Assembly (NCBI GenBank): GCA_014695195.1
Contig: JACJNW010000032.1
Location: 1 to 64,000 of the forward strand
Origin: Cyanobacteria bacterium FACHB-DQ100
Lineage (GTDB): Bacteria; Cyanobacteriota; Cyanobacteriia; Leptolyngbyales; Leptolyngbyaceae
Direction: 5' to 3'
DNA length: 64,000 nt
Shown here: one piece after another, positions 25,192-33,635 of the stretch
Position numbering within the stretch: position 1 is the stretch's first letter
How the letters are laid out: every line of letters starts with the position of its first letter
The notes under the pieces: model-generated
What the model was told of the DNA's origin: nothing
What the model saw: only the letters and a program-made list of their open reading frames with translations
Databases searched by the model: none
Made by a program: the position numbers and the translations under genes

Positions 25192-26103
25192 ATGCCTACT
25201 CTTCTTATTTCGGGAGTTCCACACGCCTACGAGCTGACGGCTCCCACCTCAAACTCTGTCGTTCTAGTATTCATTCACGGCTGGATGCTGAGCCGCAATT
25301 ATTGGCAACCTCTGATCGATCAGTTGTCATCGGATTATCAGTGTTTGTCTTATGATTTGCGGGGCTTTGGTGAGTCCCAACCGCGAGATGCGGCTTGCCT
25401 GCCCGCTGTGGACGATCGATCTGGTGGGGCAGTTGCCGTCGCCACGCAGAACGCGATCGCGCAGTATAGTCTGCTTGCTTATGCGAGGGATTTAGGAATG
25501 CTGTTGAAGCAGTTGCAGATTCCTGAAGTTTGGTTGATTGGGCATTCACTCGGCGGCTGCGTGGCGCTGTGGGCAGCCGACCAAATGCCGGAACAGGTTC
25601 GAGGCGTGATTTGCCTGAATTCTGGCGGTGGCATCTATTTGAAAGAAGCGTTTGAGCGGTTTCGATCGGCAGGTCAGCAGATGGTAAAACTGCGCCCAAA
25701 ATGGTTAGCGCAGGTGCCGTGTCTAGATTTGGTGTTTCAGCGGGCGAATGTGGCAAGCGTGATTGAACGATCGTGGGGTCGGCAACGAGTGATCGATTTT
25801 GTTAATGCGGATCAAGAAGCCGCGATCGGGACGTTATTGGATTCGACCACAGAAGCCGAGGTGCATCGTTTACCGCAAGTCGTGGCGCGGTTATCACAGC
25901 CGCTCTACTTCATTACTGGGTCGAAAGATACGGTGATGGAACCGAAGTATGTGCGTCATTTAGCCAGTTTTCATCCGCTATTTGGCGATGGGGCGGACAA
26001 TGTTCTAGAGCTTCCCGATTGCGGTCATCTATCAATGCTAGAGAAAACCGATTCTGTTGAATCGCACATTCGCAGCGTTTTGGAACAGCTTTGTAATGAT
26101 TAA
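25192..26103 (+). CDS. Alpha/beta-fold hydrolase
   Basis: A 303-residue hydrolase with the family landmarks: FIHGWMLSRNYW after strand 3, nucleophile Ser in IGHSLGGCVALW, acid Asp in ITGSKDTVMEP and catalytic His in PDCGHLSMLEK. It has no signal peptide. The frame is open upstream to a GTG at 25141, but TAGGAT eight bases before the ATG at 25192 supports that start. The substrate cannot be told; the family includes esterases, haloperoxidases and C-C hydrolases. The stop codon lies within a 28-bp sequence that is repeated directly downstream. Confidence 0.85.
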   Translation: MPTLLISGVPHAYELTAPTSNSVVLVFIHGWMLSRNYWQPLIDQLSSDYQCLSYDLRGFGESQPRDAACLPAVDDRSGGAVAVATQNAIAQYSLLAYARDLGMLLKQLQIPEVWLIGHSLGGCVALWAADQMPEQVRGVICLNSGGGIYLKEAFERFRSAGQQMVKLRPKWLAQVPCLDLVFQRANVASVIERSWGRQRVIDFVNADQEAAIGTLLDSTTEAEVHRLPQVVARLSQPLYFITGSKDTVMEPKYVRHLASFHPLFGDGADNVLELPDCGHLSMLEKTDSVESHIRSVLEQLCND

Positions 26104-26149
26104 CGGCTTGTTTCTATAGGATGTAATGATTAACGGCTTGTTTCTATAG
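26092..26149. repeat. 28-bp direct duplication over the hydrolase stop
   Basis: The 28 bases 26092-26119, beginning TGTAATGATTAACGG and containing the hydrolase TAA stop, recur exactly at 26122-26149 after two bases. The second copy runs straight into the short 3'-flank repeat at 26145. Confidence 0.85.
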
Positions 26150-26163
26150 CGATCCTGTTTGAG
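26145..26163 (+). repeat. Short 3'-flank repeat, partial copy 2
   Basis: TATAGCGATCCTGTTTGAG, identical to the first 19 bases of the consensus seen at 19259 and 58981-59015 (allowing one base in each). It lies 42 bases past the hydrolase stop, in the gene's direction. Confidence 0.6.
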
Positions 26164-26258
26164 AAGTTTATGTCCTAATCGCCGCTTTTCAATTGCCTCG
26201 TTCCATGTCACACTACCGCTTGGTTTGATCTTAGATTTTGATCTTGGATGTAGAGTGC

Positions 26259-27962
26259 ATGGACGATCAGATAGAGATGCCAGGGAAAACACGATCGCTA
26301 ATCTTGGAGCGATGTTTTGCGATCGTTTGGGTGCTTGCATTAGGTGGAATTGCATTTTTTAATCAGTTGGGCAGCATCGGACTGGTAGATGAGACAGAGC
26401 CGCTGTTTGTGGAGTCAGCGCGGCAGATGACGGTCACCGGAAATTGGATTACGCCGTATTTTAATCAAGTGACTCGGTTTGATAAGCCGCCCTTGATTTA
26501 CTGGCTGATGGCGATCGCATTCAAAACGGTTGGCGTAAATGAATGGGCAGCGCGGCTGCCCTCTGCGATCGCGGGAACCGTTTTGGTCGGTTTTTGTTTC
26601 TATACGATTAGGCGATTTGTTCCATTGAGAATTGCACCGTACTTGGGATCGGCGATCGTTGCGCTTAATCTGATCACGCTATTCTTCGGACGGTTGGGCT
26701 ACTCGGATATGTTGCTGAGTGCCTGTTTTGGTGGATCGCTGCTAGCGTTTTTTTTCGGCTATGTGAGATCGGATCAGCGCTGGTATCGGGCGTTTTATGG
26801 GCTGATGGGACTGGCAGTTTTAACGAAAGGCCCGGTTGGGGTCGTGTTGCCGAGTGCGATCGTGCTCATCTTTCTATTCTGGGCGAGAAACCTGCGCGGA
26901 GTGCTGCGCGAGATGAAGCCGATTCAAGGAACAGGAATTTTTCTGTTGGTGAGTGTGCCTTGGTATTTGTTGGCGTATCTTCAAAACGGGAATGCGTTTA
27001 TTCAATCGTTTTTCGGGCTGCATAATGTTGAACGCTTTACCAATGTGGTGAATCAGCATTCTGGCGCTTGGTACTATCATTTGGTGATTGTGCTAGTTGG
27101 GTTTTTCCCTTGGTCGCTTTGCTTGCCTGCGGCGATCGCTCATGCGATCAGGCAACCCAAATGGCAACAAGAACCAAGATCACAGCATCTTGGAAAGTTC
27201 GCGCTGGTATGGTTTGCGGTTGTGCTGATCTTCTTCACGATCGCGGTTACAAAATATATTACTTATACCTTACCGCTATATCCCGCAGCAGCAATTCTCG
27301 TCATGTTATGGTTCGTGCATCATTTTTCACAACCAAGACCATCCATCACGGTTAAGGCTACCGTATACTTTAGTGTTGCTATTTCTGTTGCTGTTGGTAT
27401 TCTCATTTTCTACAGCCCAAATTGGTTAAATCGTGATCCAGCTATGCCAAATTTGGGATTAAGAATGCAGCAGTCTGGATTGCATCACATTGGCGCATCC
27501 ATTTGGATTACAGCCGCGATCGTTGGATTAGTTTTAGCGATTCAGTATCGATTGCGCTGGTATTGGGCTGTGAATCTTGTTGCTTTTGCAGCATTTATTC
27601 TGTTTTTTATTACTCCTGCGGTCAGCATTATTGACTCAGTTCGACAATTACCGCTGCGCCAAATTGCTCAAGCGACGATCGAGGATCGACGACCGAACGA
27701 ACCGATCATCATGGCAACCGATGCGTTTGAGAAACCGAGCTTAGTGTTTTATACGCAGCAGCCAATTACCTTTCTTAATCGCGCTCGGATGATTCAGCCA
27801 TATTTACAGAAGCTGCGGAAAGAAGGAAAAACAACATCGATCGTGATGATCACCACCCCAACCGCACTGCAAGAAGGAAATGTGAAACCAAATCAGTACC
27901 AACCGCTTCAACAGTATCGTCAGTATCAACTTGTGCGCGTTCCAATTCGTTCTTCAAAATAA
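26259..27962 (+). CDS. GT39/ArnT-like membrane glycosyltransferase
   Basis: A 567-residue polytopic membrane protein of the PMT_2 (dolichyl- or polyprenyl-phosphate sugar transferase) type. The first periplasmic loop carries the acidic motif VDETEPLFVESARQM and FDKPPLIYWLMA, where the Asp-Glu residues act in catalysis in ArnT-type enzymes. About 10-12 hydrophobic segments follow, then a soluble C-terminal region of about 90 residues. Such enzymes move a sugar from a lipid carrier to lipid A, glycans or protein on the outer face of the membrane. The start is uncertain; ATGs at 26259 and 26277 and a TTG at 26238 are all open. A related enzyme follows after three bases. Confidence 0.87.
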   Translation: MDDQIEMPGKTRSLILERCFAIVWVLALGGIAFFNQLGSIGLVDETEPLFVESARQMTVTGNWITPYFNQVTRFDKPPLIYWLMAIAFKTVGVNEWAARLPSAIAGTVLVGFCFYTIRRFVPLRIAPYLGSAIVALNLITLFFGRLGYSDMLLSACFGGSLLAFFFGYVRSDQRWYRAFYGLMGLAVLTKGPVGVVLPSAIVLIFLFWARNLRGVLREMKPIQGTGIFLLVSVPWYLLAYLQNGNAFIQSFFGLHNVERFTNVVNQHSGAWYYHLVIVLVGFFPWSLCLPAAIAHAIRQPKWQQEPRSQHLGKFALVWFAVVLIFFTIAVTKYITYTLPLYPAAAILVMLWFVHHFSQPRPSITVKATVYFSVAISVAVGILIFYSPNWLNRDPAMPNLGLRMQQSGLHHIGASIWITAAIVGLVLAIQYRLRWYWAVNLVAFAAFILFFITPAVSIIDSVRQLPLRQIAQATIEDRRPNEPIIMATDAFEKPSLVFYTQQPITFLNRARMIQPYLQKLRKEGKTTSIVMITTPTALQEGNVKPNQYQPLQQYRQYQLVRVPIRSSK

Positions 27963-27965
27963 TTC

Positions 27966-29543
27966 ATGAAATCAGTACAAAAATGGTGGGCAGAGCCAAC
28001 CAATCGGCAAGTTGCTGCAATTCTAATCGTGGGATTTCTGTTTCGCAGCTTTATCGCGTTTTGGCTGCCACCTGGATTTGATGAAGCGTACTACTATATT
28101 TACACTCAAAATCCTGCTCTGAGTTATTTTGATCATCCGCCACTGGTTTCGTTGGTGAGCGCGATCGGCATTTGGTTAACTGGCGAAGTCTCTCAATTTA
28201 CAATCCGCATCGGCAGCTTATTGCTGTATCCGTTTACGTTGTACTTTCTATACCGTGCAGCAGTTCATTTATTTTCAGTTCGAGTTGGATTGCTGACGTT
28301 AGCGATCGCGTCGGTCATTCCAATTTTCCAACTCGGATTTGGCACCTTTACGCTACCCGATTCACCGCTAATGTTTTTCTGGACATTAACGCTTTGGGTG
28401 GGAGCGGTTGAATTTTTTCCTCGCGATCGTACAGTTTACATTTCCTCGTATCGAGTTGCACTCATCGGGCTACTCGTTGGATTGGCTTGCATTGGAAAAT
28501 ACCACGGATTTCTACTTGGATTTGGCTTAATTGGATTTTGTTTGACCAGCCGGCGGCATTGGGCAGTGTTTCGATCTCCGTGGACAATATTAAGCTTTCT
28601 ACTATTTTTAGTTGCGTTCTCGCCTGTATTGTATTGGAACAGCCAGCACGATTGGATTTCTTTTACGTTTCAGGGAAACCGTAGTGTTCCAAATCGTTCC
28701 TTCAAATTCTCTAAAGTAATTGATGTTGCGTTTGCAGCCTCGTTGTATTTATTTCCTACATTTGGATTACCACTCTGGTTTGTTAGCATTCGAGAAATTA
28801 TTCTAACCGTGTCGCGGAGGTTTTCAAACTCGATTCACTCTTTCGTGTTGTGGACATCTGCGCCTGTATTCATCATCTTTACGCTGATTGGTGGTTATCA
28901 ACAGATTTTACCCGGTTGGACAATGCCAGGATTCTTCTCGGTTACGCCACTACTCGCTTGGTACGCATCGAGGTGGCGATCGTCTGTGCTAAAACGCTGG
29001 CTTGTGGGTTCAACCCTTGCGATCGTCGCCCTGCTATTGTTTGCGCTGTCTCACGTCACGCTGGGAACGCTGCAAAAACCGGGACAATACGCGCTGTTTG
29101 GGGGATTCGTTGCGCCGCAAGACGATCCTTCGGTTGATCTGATGGACATTCTGCAACTGCGGCGAGAATTTTCGCGATCGCCTCAACTGCTCACAGCGCT
29201 GAAAAATGCCGACTTTATGTTCAGTAATCGATTCCACATGGCAGGGCATACGGCGATGGCGCTCACGCCCCTCTATTCGACTCCGATGACTTGCTTCGAT
29301 CGCCGCGACTTGCGCGGATTCGCTTTCTGGTCAACCGCAGAACAATGGCTGGGTAAAACAGGACTCTACATCACTGCTGATAAATTTCAAACCCAGGAAG
29401 ACTCTGCGGCGGAATATGTCCCGTATTTTGAAAAATTTACCAAGCTAGGGGAAGTGGAGTTACGTCGGGGCGGAGTAGTGATCGATCGGATTCATGTGTT
29501 TCAAGGGACGAACTTGCTAAAACCATTCCCGCGTCCTTACTGA
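27966..29543 (+). CDS. Second GT39-type membrane glycosyltransferase
   Basis: A 525-residue polytopic protein of the same PMT_2 family as its upstream neighbour but quite different in sequence. The loop-1 motif reads PGFDEAYYYIYTQNPALSYF followed by DHPPLVS, with the catalytic-type Asp-Glu. Ten or so membrane helices and a C-terminal soluble part follow. The ATG lies three bases after the previous stop, so the pair is likely co-translated. Together they may add two sugars, or act on two acceptors, on a surface glycan; no glycan cluster is nearby to say which. Confidence 0.87.
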   Translation: MKSVQKWWAEPTNRQVAAILIVGFLFRSFIAFWLPPGFDEAYYYIYTQNPALSYFDHPPLVSLVSAIGIWLTGEVSQFTIRIGSLLLYPFTLYFLYRAAVHLFSVRVGLLTLAIASVIPIFQLGFGTFTLPDSPLMFFWTLTLWVGAVEFFPRDRTVYISSYRVALIGLLVGLACIGKYHGFLLGFGLIGFCLTSRRHWAVFRSPWTILSFLLFLVAFSPVLYWNSQHDWISFTFQGNRSVPNRSFKFSKVIDVAFAASLYLFPTFGLPLWFVSIREIILTVSRRFSNSIHSFVLWTSAPVFIIFTLIGGYQQILPGWTMPGFFSVTPLLAWYASRWRSSVLKRWLVGSTLAIVALLLFALSHVTLGTLQKPGQYALFGGFVAPQDDPSVDLMDILQLRREFSRSPQLLTALKNADFMFSNRFHMAGHTAMALTPLYSTPMTCFDRRDLRGFAFWSTAEQWLGKTGLYITADKFQTQEDSAAEYVPYFEKFTKLGEVELRRGGVVIDRIHVFQGTNLLKPFPRPY

Positions 29544-29878
29544 GTCAAAATCATTACGTCACATCTTCATGTAGCAATATAGCAATTTAGTCTATTTTCT
29601 TAACTTGTCTAGGTGGCGTAATTGCCCTGTGACTAAATAGCAGTTCAACCGCCCTAATTAGCAAAACCCTCTCACAAAAGGTTAAATTTATGCAATATCT
29701 TATGAGCGGACAAAATTCAAATCGGAATTTTTTTGATCCAGCTAAAACGTAAATAGGATGGGAGATATAAGAAATTTTACGTATCTGCTCTAGGAAAATC
29801 GTATCCAAGATAACTTGCAACAATTTAACAATCGGGTTAACCTCTTCATCGAGACTTAACACCTAGGAGAGAGACGTA
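29544..29878. other. Intergenic region before the CAP-domain gene
   Basis: 335 bases with no gene that I can support. It contains the promoter and leader of the CAP-domain gene, ending in an AGGAGAGA ribosome site, and a GGTTAACC palindrome at 29835-29842. No convincing terminator for the glycosyltransferase operon was seen. Confidence 0.5.
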
Positions 29879-30430
29879 ATGCTGAACCCAGCTCCCAGCA
29901 AAATCGTGCAAACCTTGGCAATGTCAGTGGGCATTGTGATCGCCGGAACCTTTGGCAGCACGATTCAAAGCCAAGCTCAAACCGTACCTTCAGGTGTGTC
30001 TACCTCTCAAACGCTCGCGTTTCAGATTGCTCAGGGAATTCCGATCGCAGAAATGGAACGCATGGTCTTTACTCGAATTAACCAGTACCGCGCCAGCAAA
30101 GGTTTACCTGCAATGGTCTGGAACGATAGCATTGCCAAGCAAGCGCGTGAACACAGCCGCAATATGGCGAAAAAAGCAGTTCCATTTGGTCATCAAGGAT
30201 TTGAAAAGCGCGCAAAAGCAATTACCAGCAGCATTCCAGCGCGGGCGACAAGTGAAAATGTGGCTTGGATTATGAGCCGCCGCGATCCGATCGGGCAGGT
30301 TGTAGAAGCTTGGATCAAAAGCCAAAAGCATCGGGAAAACATCGAAGGAAATTTCAACGTAACCGGGATCGGCATCGGCCTCAGTGCAATGGGAGAATAC
30401 TACTTTACGCAAGACTTTGTGCGAAATTAA
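29879..30430 (+). CDS. Secreted CAP/SCP-domain protein
   Basis: A 183-residue exported protein. Residues about 10-34 form a signal peptide ending SQAQT. The CAP (SCP/PR-1) domain occupies about 55-183 and shows FTRINQYRASKGLP, the metal-site histidines in REHSRNMA and PFGHQGF, SENVAW, and the closing SQKHRENIEGNFNVTGIGI. Bacterial CAP proteins are secreted and their activity is mostly unknown; proteolysis, lipid binding and stress roles have been proposed for the superfamily. The ATG has AGGAGAGA upstream. It is followed by an RNase D-like gene 58 bases away in the same direction. Confidence 0.92.
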   Translation: MLNPAPSKIVQTLAMSVGIVIAGTFGSTIQSQAQTVPSGVSTSQTLAFQIAQGIPIAEMERMVFTRINQYRASKGLPAMVWNDSIAKQAREHSRNMAKKAVPFGHQGFEKRAKAITSSIPARATSENVAWIMSRRDPIGQVVEAWIKSQKHRENIEGNFNVTGIGIGLSAMGEYYFTQDFVRN

Positions 30431-30488
30431 GGTGCAAATCTGCATCAGGTGTAAGATACGTGAGTTGTAAAATCACTTGCCTCACCTT

Positions 30489-31118
30489 ATGCAACCGCGT
30501 GAATTTCACCTTTGCGATCGCGATCTTACTTCCGAGCTATTGGAGCAGTATCAGTCAGCCACCGTGATCGCAGTCGATACCGAAACGATGGGGCTTCTAC
30601 CACACCGCGATCGCTTGTGCTTAGTACAGTTGTGCGATGAGGGCGATCAAGTAACGGTTGTCAGAATTGAGCGGGGGCAAACCGAAGCACCAAACTTGAA
30701 GAAACTGCTTGAAGCGTCAGACACTACGAAAATCTTTCACTTTGCGCGATTTGATATTACGACCTTGCGCCATCACCTGGGAATTCAGGTCACACCGATT
30801 TTTTGCACGAAATTGGCAAGTAAGCTAATTCGCACCTATTCCCCCCGTCACGGCTTAAAAGATTTGATTCAAGAATTAACGGGGGTGGAACTTGACAAGA
30901 GCGCTCAAAGCTCCGATTGGGGCAATGCCATGAATCTTTCTGAGGCACAGTTGCAGTATGCGGCGAATGATGTGCGCTATTTGATTGAGGCGCGATCGAA
31001 ACTGATTGAAATGCTAGAGCGCGAGGAACGCTTGGAACTTGCAGAGCAGTGTTTTCAAGCATTGCCTGTGTTTGCCCAGCTTGATATTCTGCAATATCAG
31101 AATGTGTTTGAGCATTAA
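30489..31118 (+). CDS. RNase D-like 3'-5' exonuclease
   Basis: A 209-residue DEDDy exonuclease domain without the HRDC domains of full-length RNase D. The three motifs are present: ExoI AVDTETMGL (Asp, Glu), ExoII HFARFDITTL (Asp) and ExoIII YAANDVRYL (Tyr and Asp four residues later). These residues hold two metal ions in the family. It probably trims RNA 3' ends. The ATG at 30489 is preferred over a TTG at 30477. Such short RNase D-like proteins are common in cyanobacteria. Confidence 0.9.
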   Translation: MQPREFHLCDRDLTSELLEQYQSATVIAVDTETMGLLPHRDRLCLVQLCDEGDQVTVVRIERGQTEAPNLKKLLEASDTTKIFHFARFDITTLRHHLGIQVTPIFCTKLASKLIRTYSPRHGLKDLIQELTGVELDKSAQSSDWGNAMNLSEAQLQYAANDVRYLIEARSKLIEMLEREERLELAEQCFQALPVFAQLDILQYQNVFEH

Positions 31119-31180
31119 AGGAACTCGCATTATAAGGAGGTTGCTTCCTGTGGACTCCGGAGAGCTTCCTTAAATCCCCG

Positions 31181-33091
31181 CTAAGGTGTCGGACTAGGAC
31201 TCGGAGACGCAGCCGGATTCGGTGCAGCAGGCACACTTGGCGGAATCTTATCTGCAACGATCAAAGCTTCCATGACCGCTTTGACGATCGGCGCTGCTAC
31301 CGTCGAACCAAACGCATCTGCACCCTTCGGCTCATCAATCACCGCTGCCACAACATATTGAGGCGCATCGATCGGGAAAATACTCACAAAACTGGTAATC
31401 TTCGCACCTTCGATATATCCACCCGTTTCTCCAGCTTTTTGCGCGGTTCCAGTTTTACCGCCGATGCGGTAGTTGGGAATTTGCGCGGCTTTTCCGGTTC
31501 CGTCTTGCACCACCGATTCCATCATTTTCAGCACGGTTTGCGCGGTTTGCGGTGAAAAAACTGGCTTGGGTTGAGGAGCGTTCGCGTTCCAGTAAGGCTG
31601 CCCCTTTTCATCAAATAAGCCTTGAACCACATGAGGCGTGAGCAGCTTACCGCCGCTTGCTAAAATCCCGTGCAGTTGCACCAGTTGCAGCGCCGTAATC
31701 GAAAAGCCTTGCCCAAACGAGCTGGTCGCCGCATCGATCGCAGACTCGGTAAAAGCCTTTTTGTCTTTGATTTGCCCCGTCCCTTCAAACGGCAAATCGC
31801 TTCCGGTCGGCTGCCCTAAACCTATTTTTTGTAGCCAGGAATAGTAGGTGGATCGAGACATTTGCTGCACGATTCGCACCATGCCGACATTGCTGGAATG
31901 CTCCATAATTTGAGTGATCGTACTAGGCCCTCTTGCACCAGCGCTGGAGAAATCAAAGTTTTGAATGGGCCATCCGTCTACCTGAATTGCCCCTTCATCA
32001 TTAATCACTTGGTCGGGTTTGATTGCTCCCGCCTCAAGCGCGATCGCCACGTTCAAGGGCTTAAACGTTGATCCCGGCTCATACAAATCGGTTAACGCCC
32101 AGTTTTTGAACTGCTCAATGTTTGCTTTATAGAATTCATTCGGATCATAAGACGGAGCAGATGCTAGCGTTCGGATTTCGCCTGTCTTGGCATCCATCGC
32201 GATCACTACACCACGCTTAGCGTTGAATTTTTTTAGCTGCGGCTGAAGGGCGGCGATCGCCGCTCTCTGGACTCGACTATCGATCGACAACTGCAAATGC
32301 AAGTTGTCCATCTGCAAAAATCCCCCCGGAAGACGATCGGGCATCATTACCCCTGAGCCGGTGCGGCTCAGTCGCACAGATTTCACTGATCGTTCAAGTA
32401 GATTCTTGTGGCTATATTCAACTCCTGCTTGCCCGATGCGATCCAAATCCAAATACCCAACCACATCGGCTGCGAGGGTTTGCTGGGGGTAGAGTCGCTG
32501 CTGCTGTTGTGCCAGTTCCAAGCCGTCAATCTGCAAAGATTGAATGCGATCGGCTGCCGATTCGGGCACGGCGTACTCAACGCGAATGCCGCTCTCGCCC
32601 GCGCTAAATCGTTGCAGCAAGTCCCCCGCAGGGATGCCCAGAATTGCAGAGAGTTTCGTTGCAATTTCGGTTTTCGGCTCCTGAAACGCGATCGGGTGGG
32701 CGTACAGCGTGTAGACCGGACGATCGATCGCTAAAACATTGCCGTTGCGATCGGTAATCGGGCGACGCGGGATAAAGGGACGCAAAAAAGTAGTTTGTTG
32801 AGCGCGTGCCTCTTTAAGCAATTTTGGCGACTGATAGACTTGCAGCCGAACCAGATTGAGCGATAGGAGTCCTGTTGCACCCACCAAGATTGCCCAAACG
32901 AGAAATAAGCGACGAACGCTCGGTTTTGCTTGCGCTGTGCGAAACCGTTCGATCAGTTGAGTCTGACTTACAGCCTGTAGCAGTCGATCGCGCAGCTTCT
33001 CGATCATCGGCGGCAGACTCGCTCCACTCGCAAAGCGGGCAGTGTTTGAGGGGCGGCGGGGTGAGGAGGTAGGCTTTCCTCGGTTTGGCAT
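31181..33091 (-). CDS. ftsI: Septal peptidoglycan transpeptidase (FtsI/PBP3 type)
   Basis: A 636-residue class B penicillin-binding protein that cross-links septal peptidoglycan. It has a cytoplasmic N-terminus, one membrane helix (about 62-83), a dimerisation domain beginning RRPITDRNGNVLA, and the transpeptidase domain with the three active-site motifs STFK in EPGSTFKPLN, SSN in MEHSSNVG, and KTGT in IGGKTGTAQ. The C-terminus ends in a Pro/Ser repeat tail. The ATG at 33091 is two bases after the stop of a small FtsL-like membrane gene, so the two are one operon. It is convergent with the RNase D-like gene. Confidence 0.95.
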   Translation of the reverse strand: MPNRGKPTSSPRRPSNTARFASGASLPPMIEKLRDRLLQAVSQTQLIERFRTAQAKPSVRRLFLVWAILVGATGLLSLNLVRLQVYQSPKLLKEARAQQTTFLRPFIPRRPITDRNGNVLAIDRPVYTLYAHPIAFQEPKTEIATKLSAILGIPAGDLLQRFSAGESGIRVEYAVPESAADRIQSLQIDGLELAQQQQRLYPQQTLAADVVGYLDLDRIGQAGVEYSHKNLLERSVKSVRLSRTGSGVMMPDRLPGGFLQMDNLHLQLSIDSRVQRAAIAALQPQLKKFNAKRGVVIAMDAKTGEIRTLASAPSYDPNEFYKANIEQFKNWALTDLYEPGSTFKPLNVAIALEAGAIKPDQVINDEGAIQVDGWPIQNFDFSSAGARGPSTITQIMEHSSNVGMVRIVQQMSRSTYYSWLQKIGLGQPTGSDLPFEGTGQIKDKKAFTESAIDAATSSFGQGFSITALQLVQLHGILASGGKLLTPHVVQGLFDEKGQPYWNANAPQPKPVFSPQTAQTVLKMMESVVQDGTGKAAQIPNYRIGGKTGTAQKAGETGGYIEGAKITSFVSIFPIDAPQYVVAAVIDEPKGADAFGSTVAAPIVKAVMEALIVADKIPPSVPAAPNPAASPSPSPTP

Positions 33092-33093
33092 AA

Positions 33094-33513
33094 CTAATAT
33101 CCTAGAGGGGCAACAGGCGAGGATTGCGAAGAAGAAGCAACGGGTCTTTCAGGACGGGGCGGAGCAGCTTTAATAAAAATGAGGCTATCGGGATTTTGCG
33201 GAACCAAACTTGCATCCGGGCGATTCGATTGAGTCGCGATCTGATTTTTCAGGACTTCTCCGTTTGCTGTGATCTGGCGTTCGTTGCGACGCAATTGTTC
33301 CAGCTTGCTGTATTCTTTGCCCCAAAGCTGCTGAGTGTACACCGTCCATCCATAAACGGCAAGTACCGTACCTGCTAAACCAAACGTCACTAAGATCGAA
33401 ACTCGCTGAGTCAGGAGCAGCGATCGCAACCATCGGGGAGGTTGGCCTGACTGGGGTAACTGCCGCACCGATGTCGCTGATTTTTTTCGCTTAGACTTGA
33501 GTGCCGCCGCCAT
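33094..33513 (-). CDS. FtsL-like single-pass membrane protein
   Basis: A 139-residue protein with a basic N-terminal cytoplasmic segment, one membrane helix about 38-60 and then a heptad-like helix (about 62-95, LEQLRRNERQITANGEVLKN) before a Pro-rich tail. There is no sequence motif to name it. The size, bitopic topology, periplasmic coiled coil and position directly upstream of ftsI match FtsL, which recruits FtsI/FtsW to the division site. That role is inferred from topology and synteny only. Confidence 0.6.
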   Translation of the reverse strand: MAAALKSKRKKSATSVRQLPQSGQPPRWLRSLLLTQRVSILVTFGLAGTVLAVYGWTVYTQQLWGKEYSKLEQLRRNERQITANGEVLKNQIATQSNRPDASLVPQNPDSLIFIKAAPPRPERPVASSSQSSPVAPLGY

Positions 33514-33635
33514 ACCGCCCTCACACCTTGATAGTTTGCCTTGATGGTTTGCTTAAGAACGATTCATTGTCCTCAAGCGAACATTGTATCGGTAGTTTTA
33601 AACTATGCAGACGAAAGACTCTAAATTTTGTTGGG

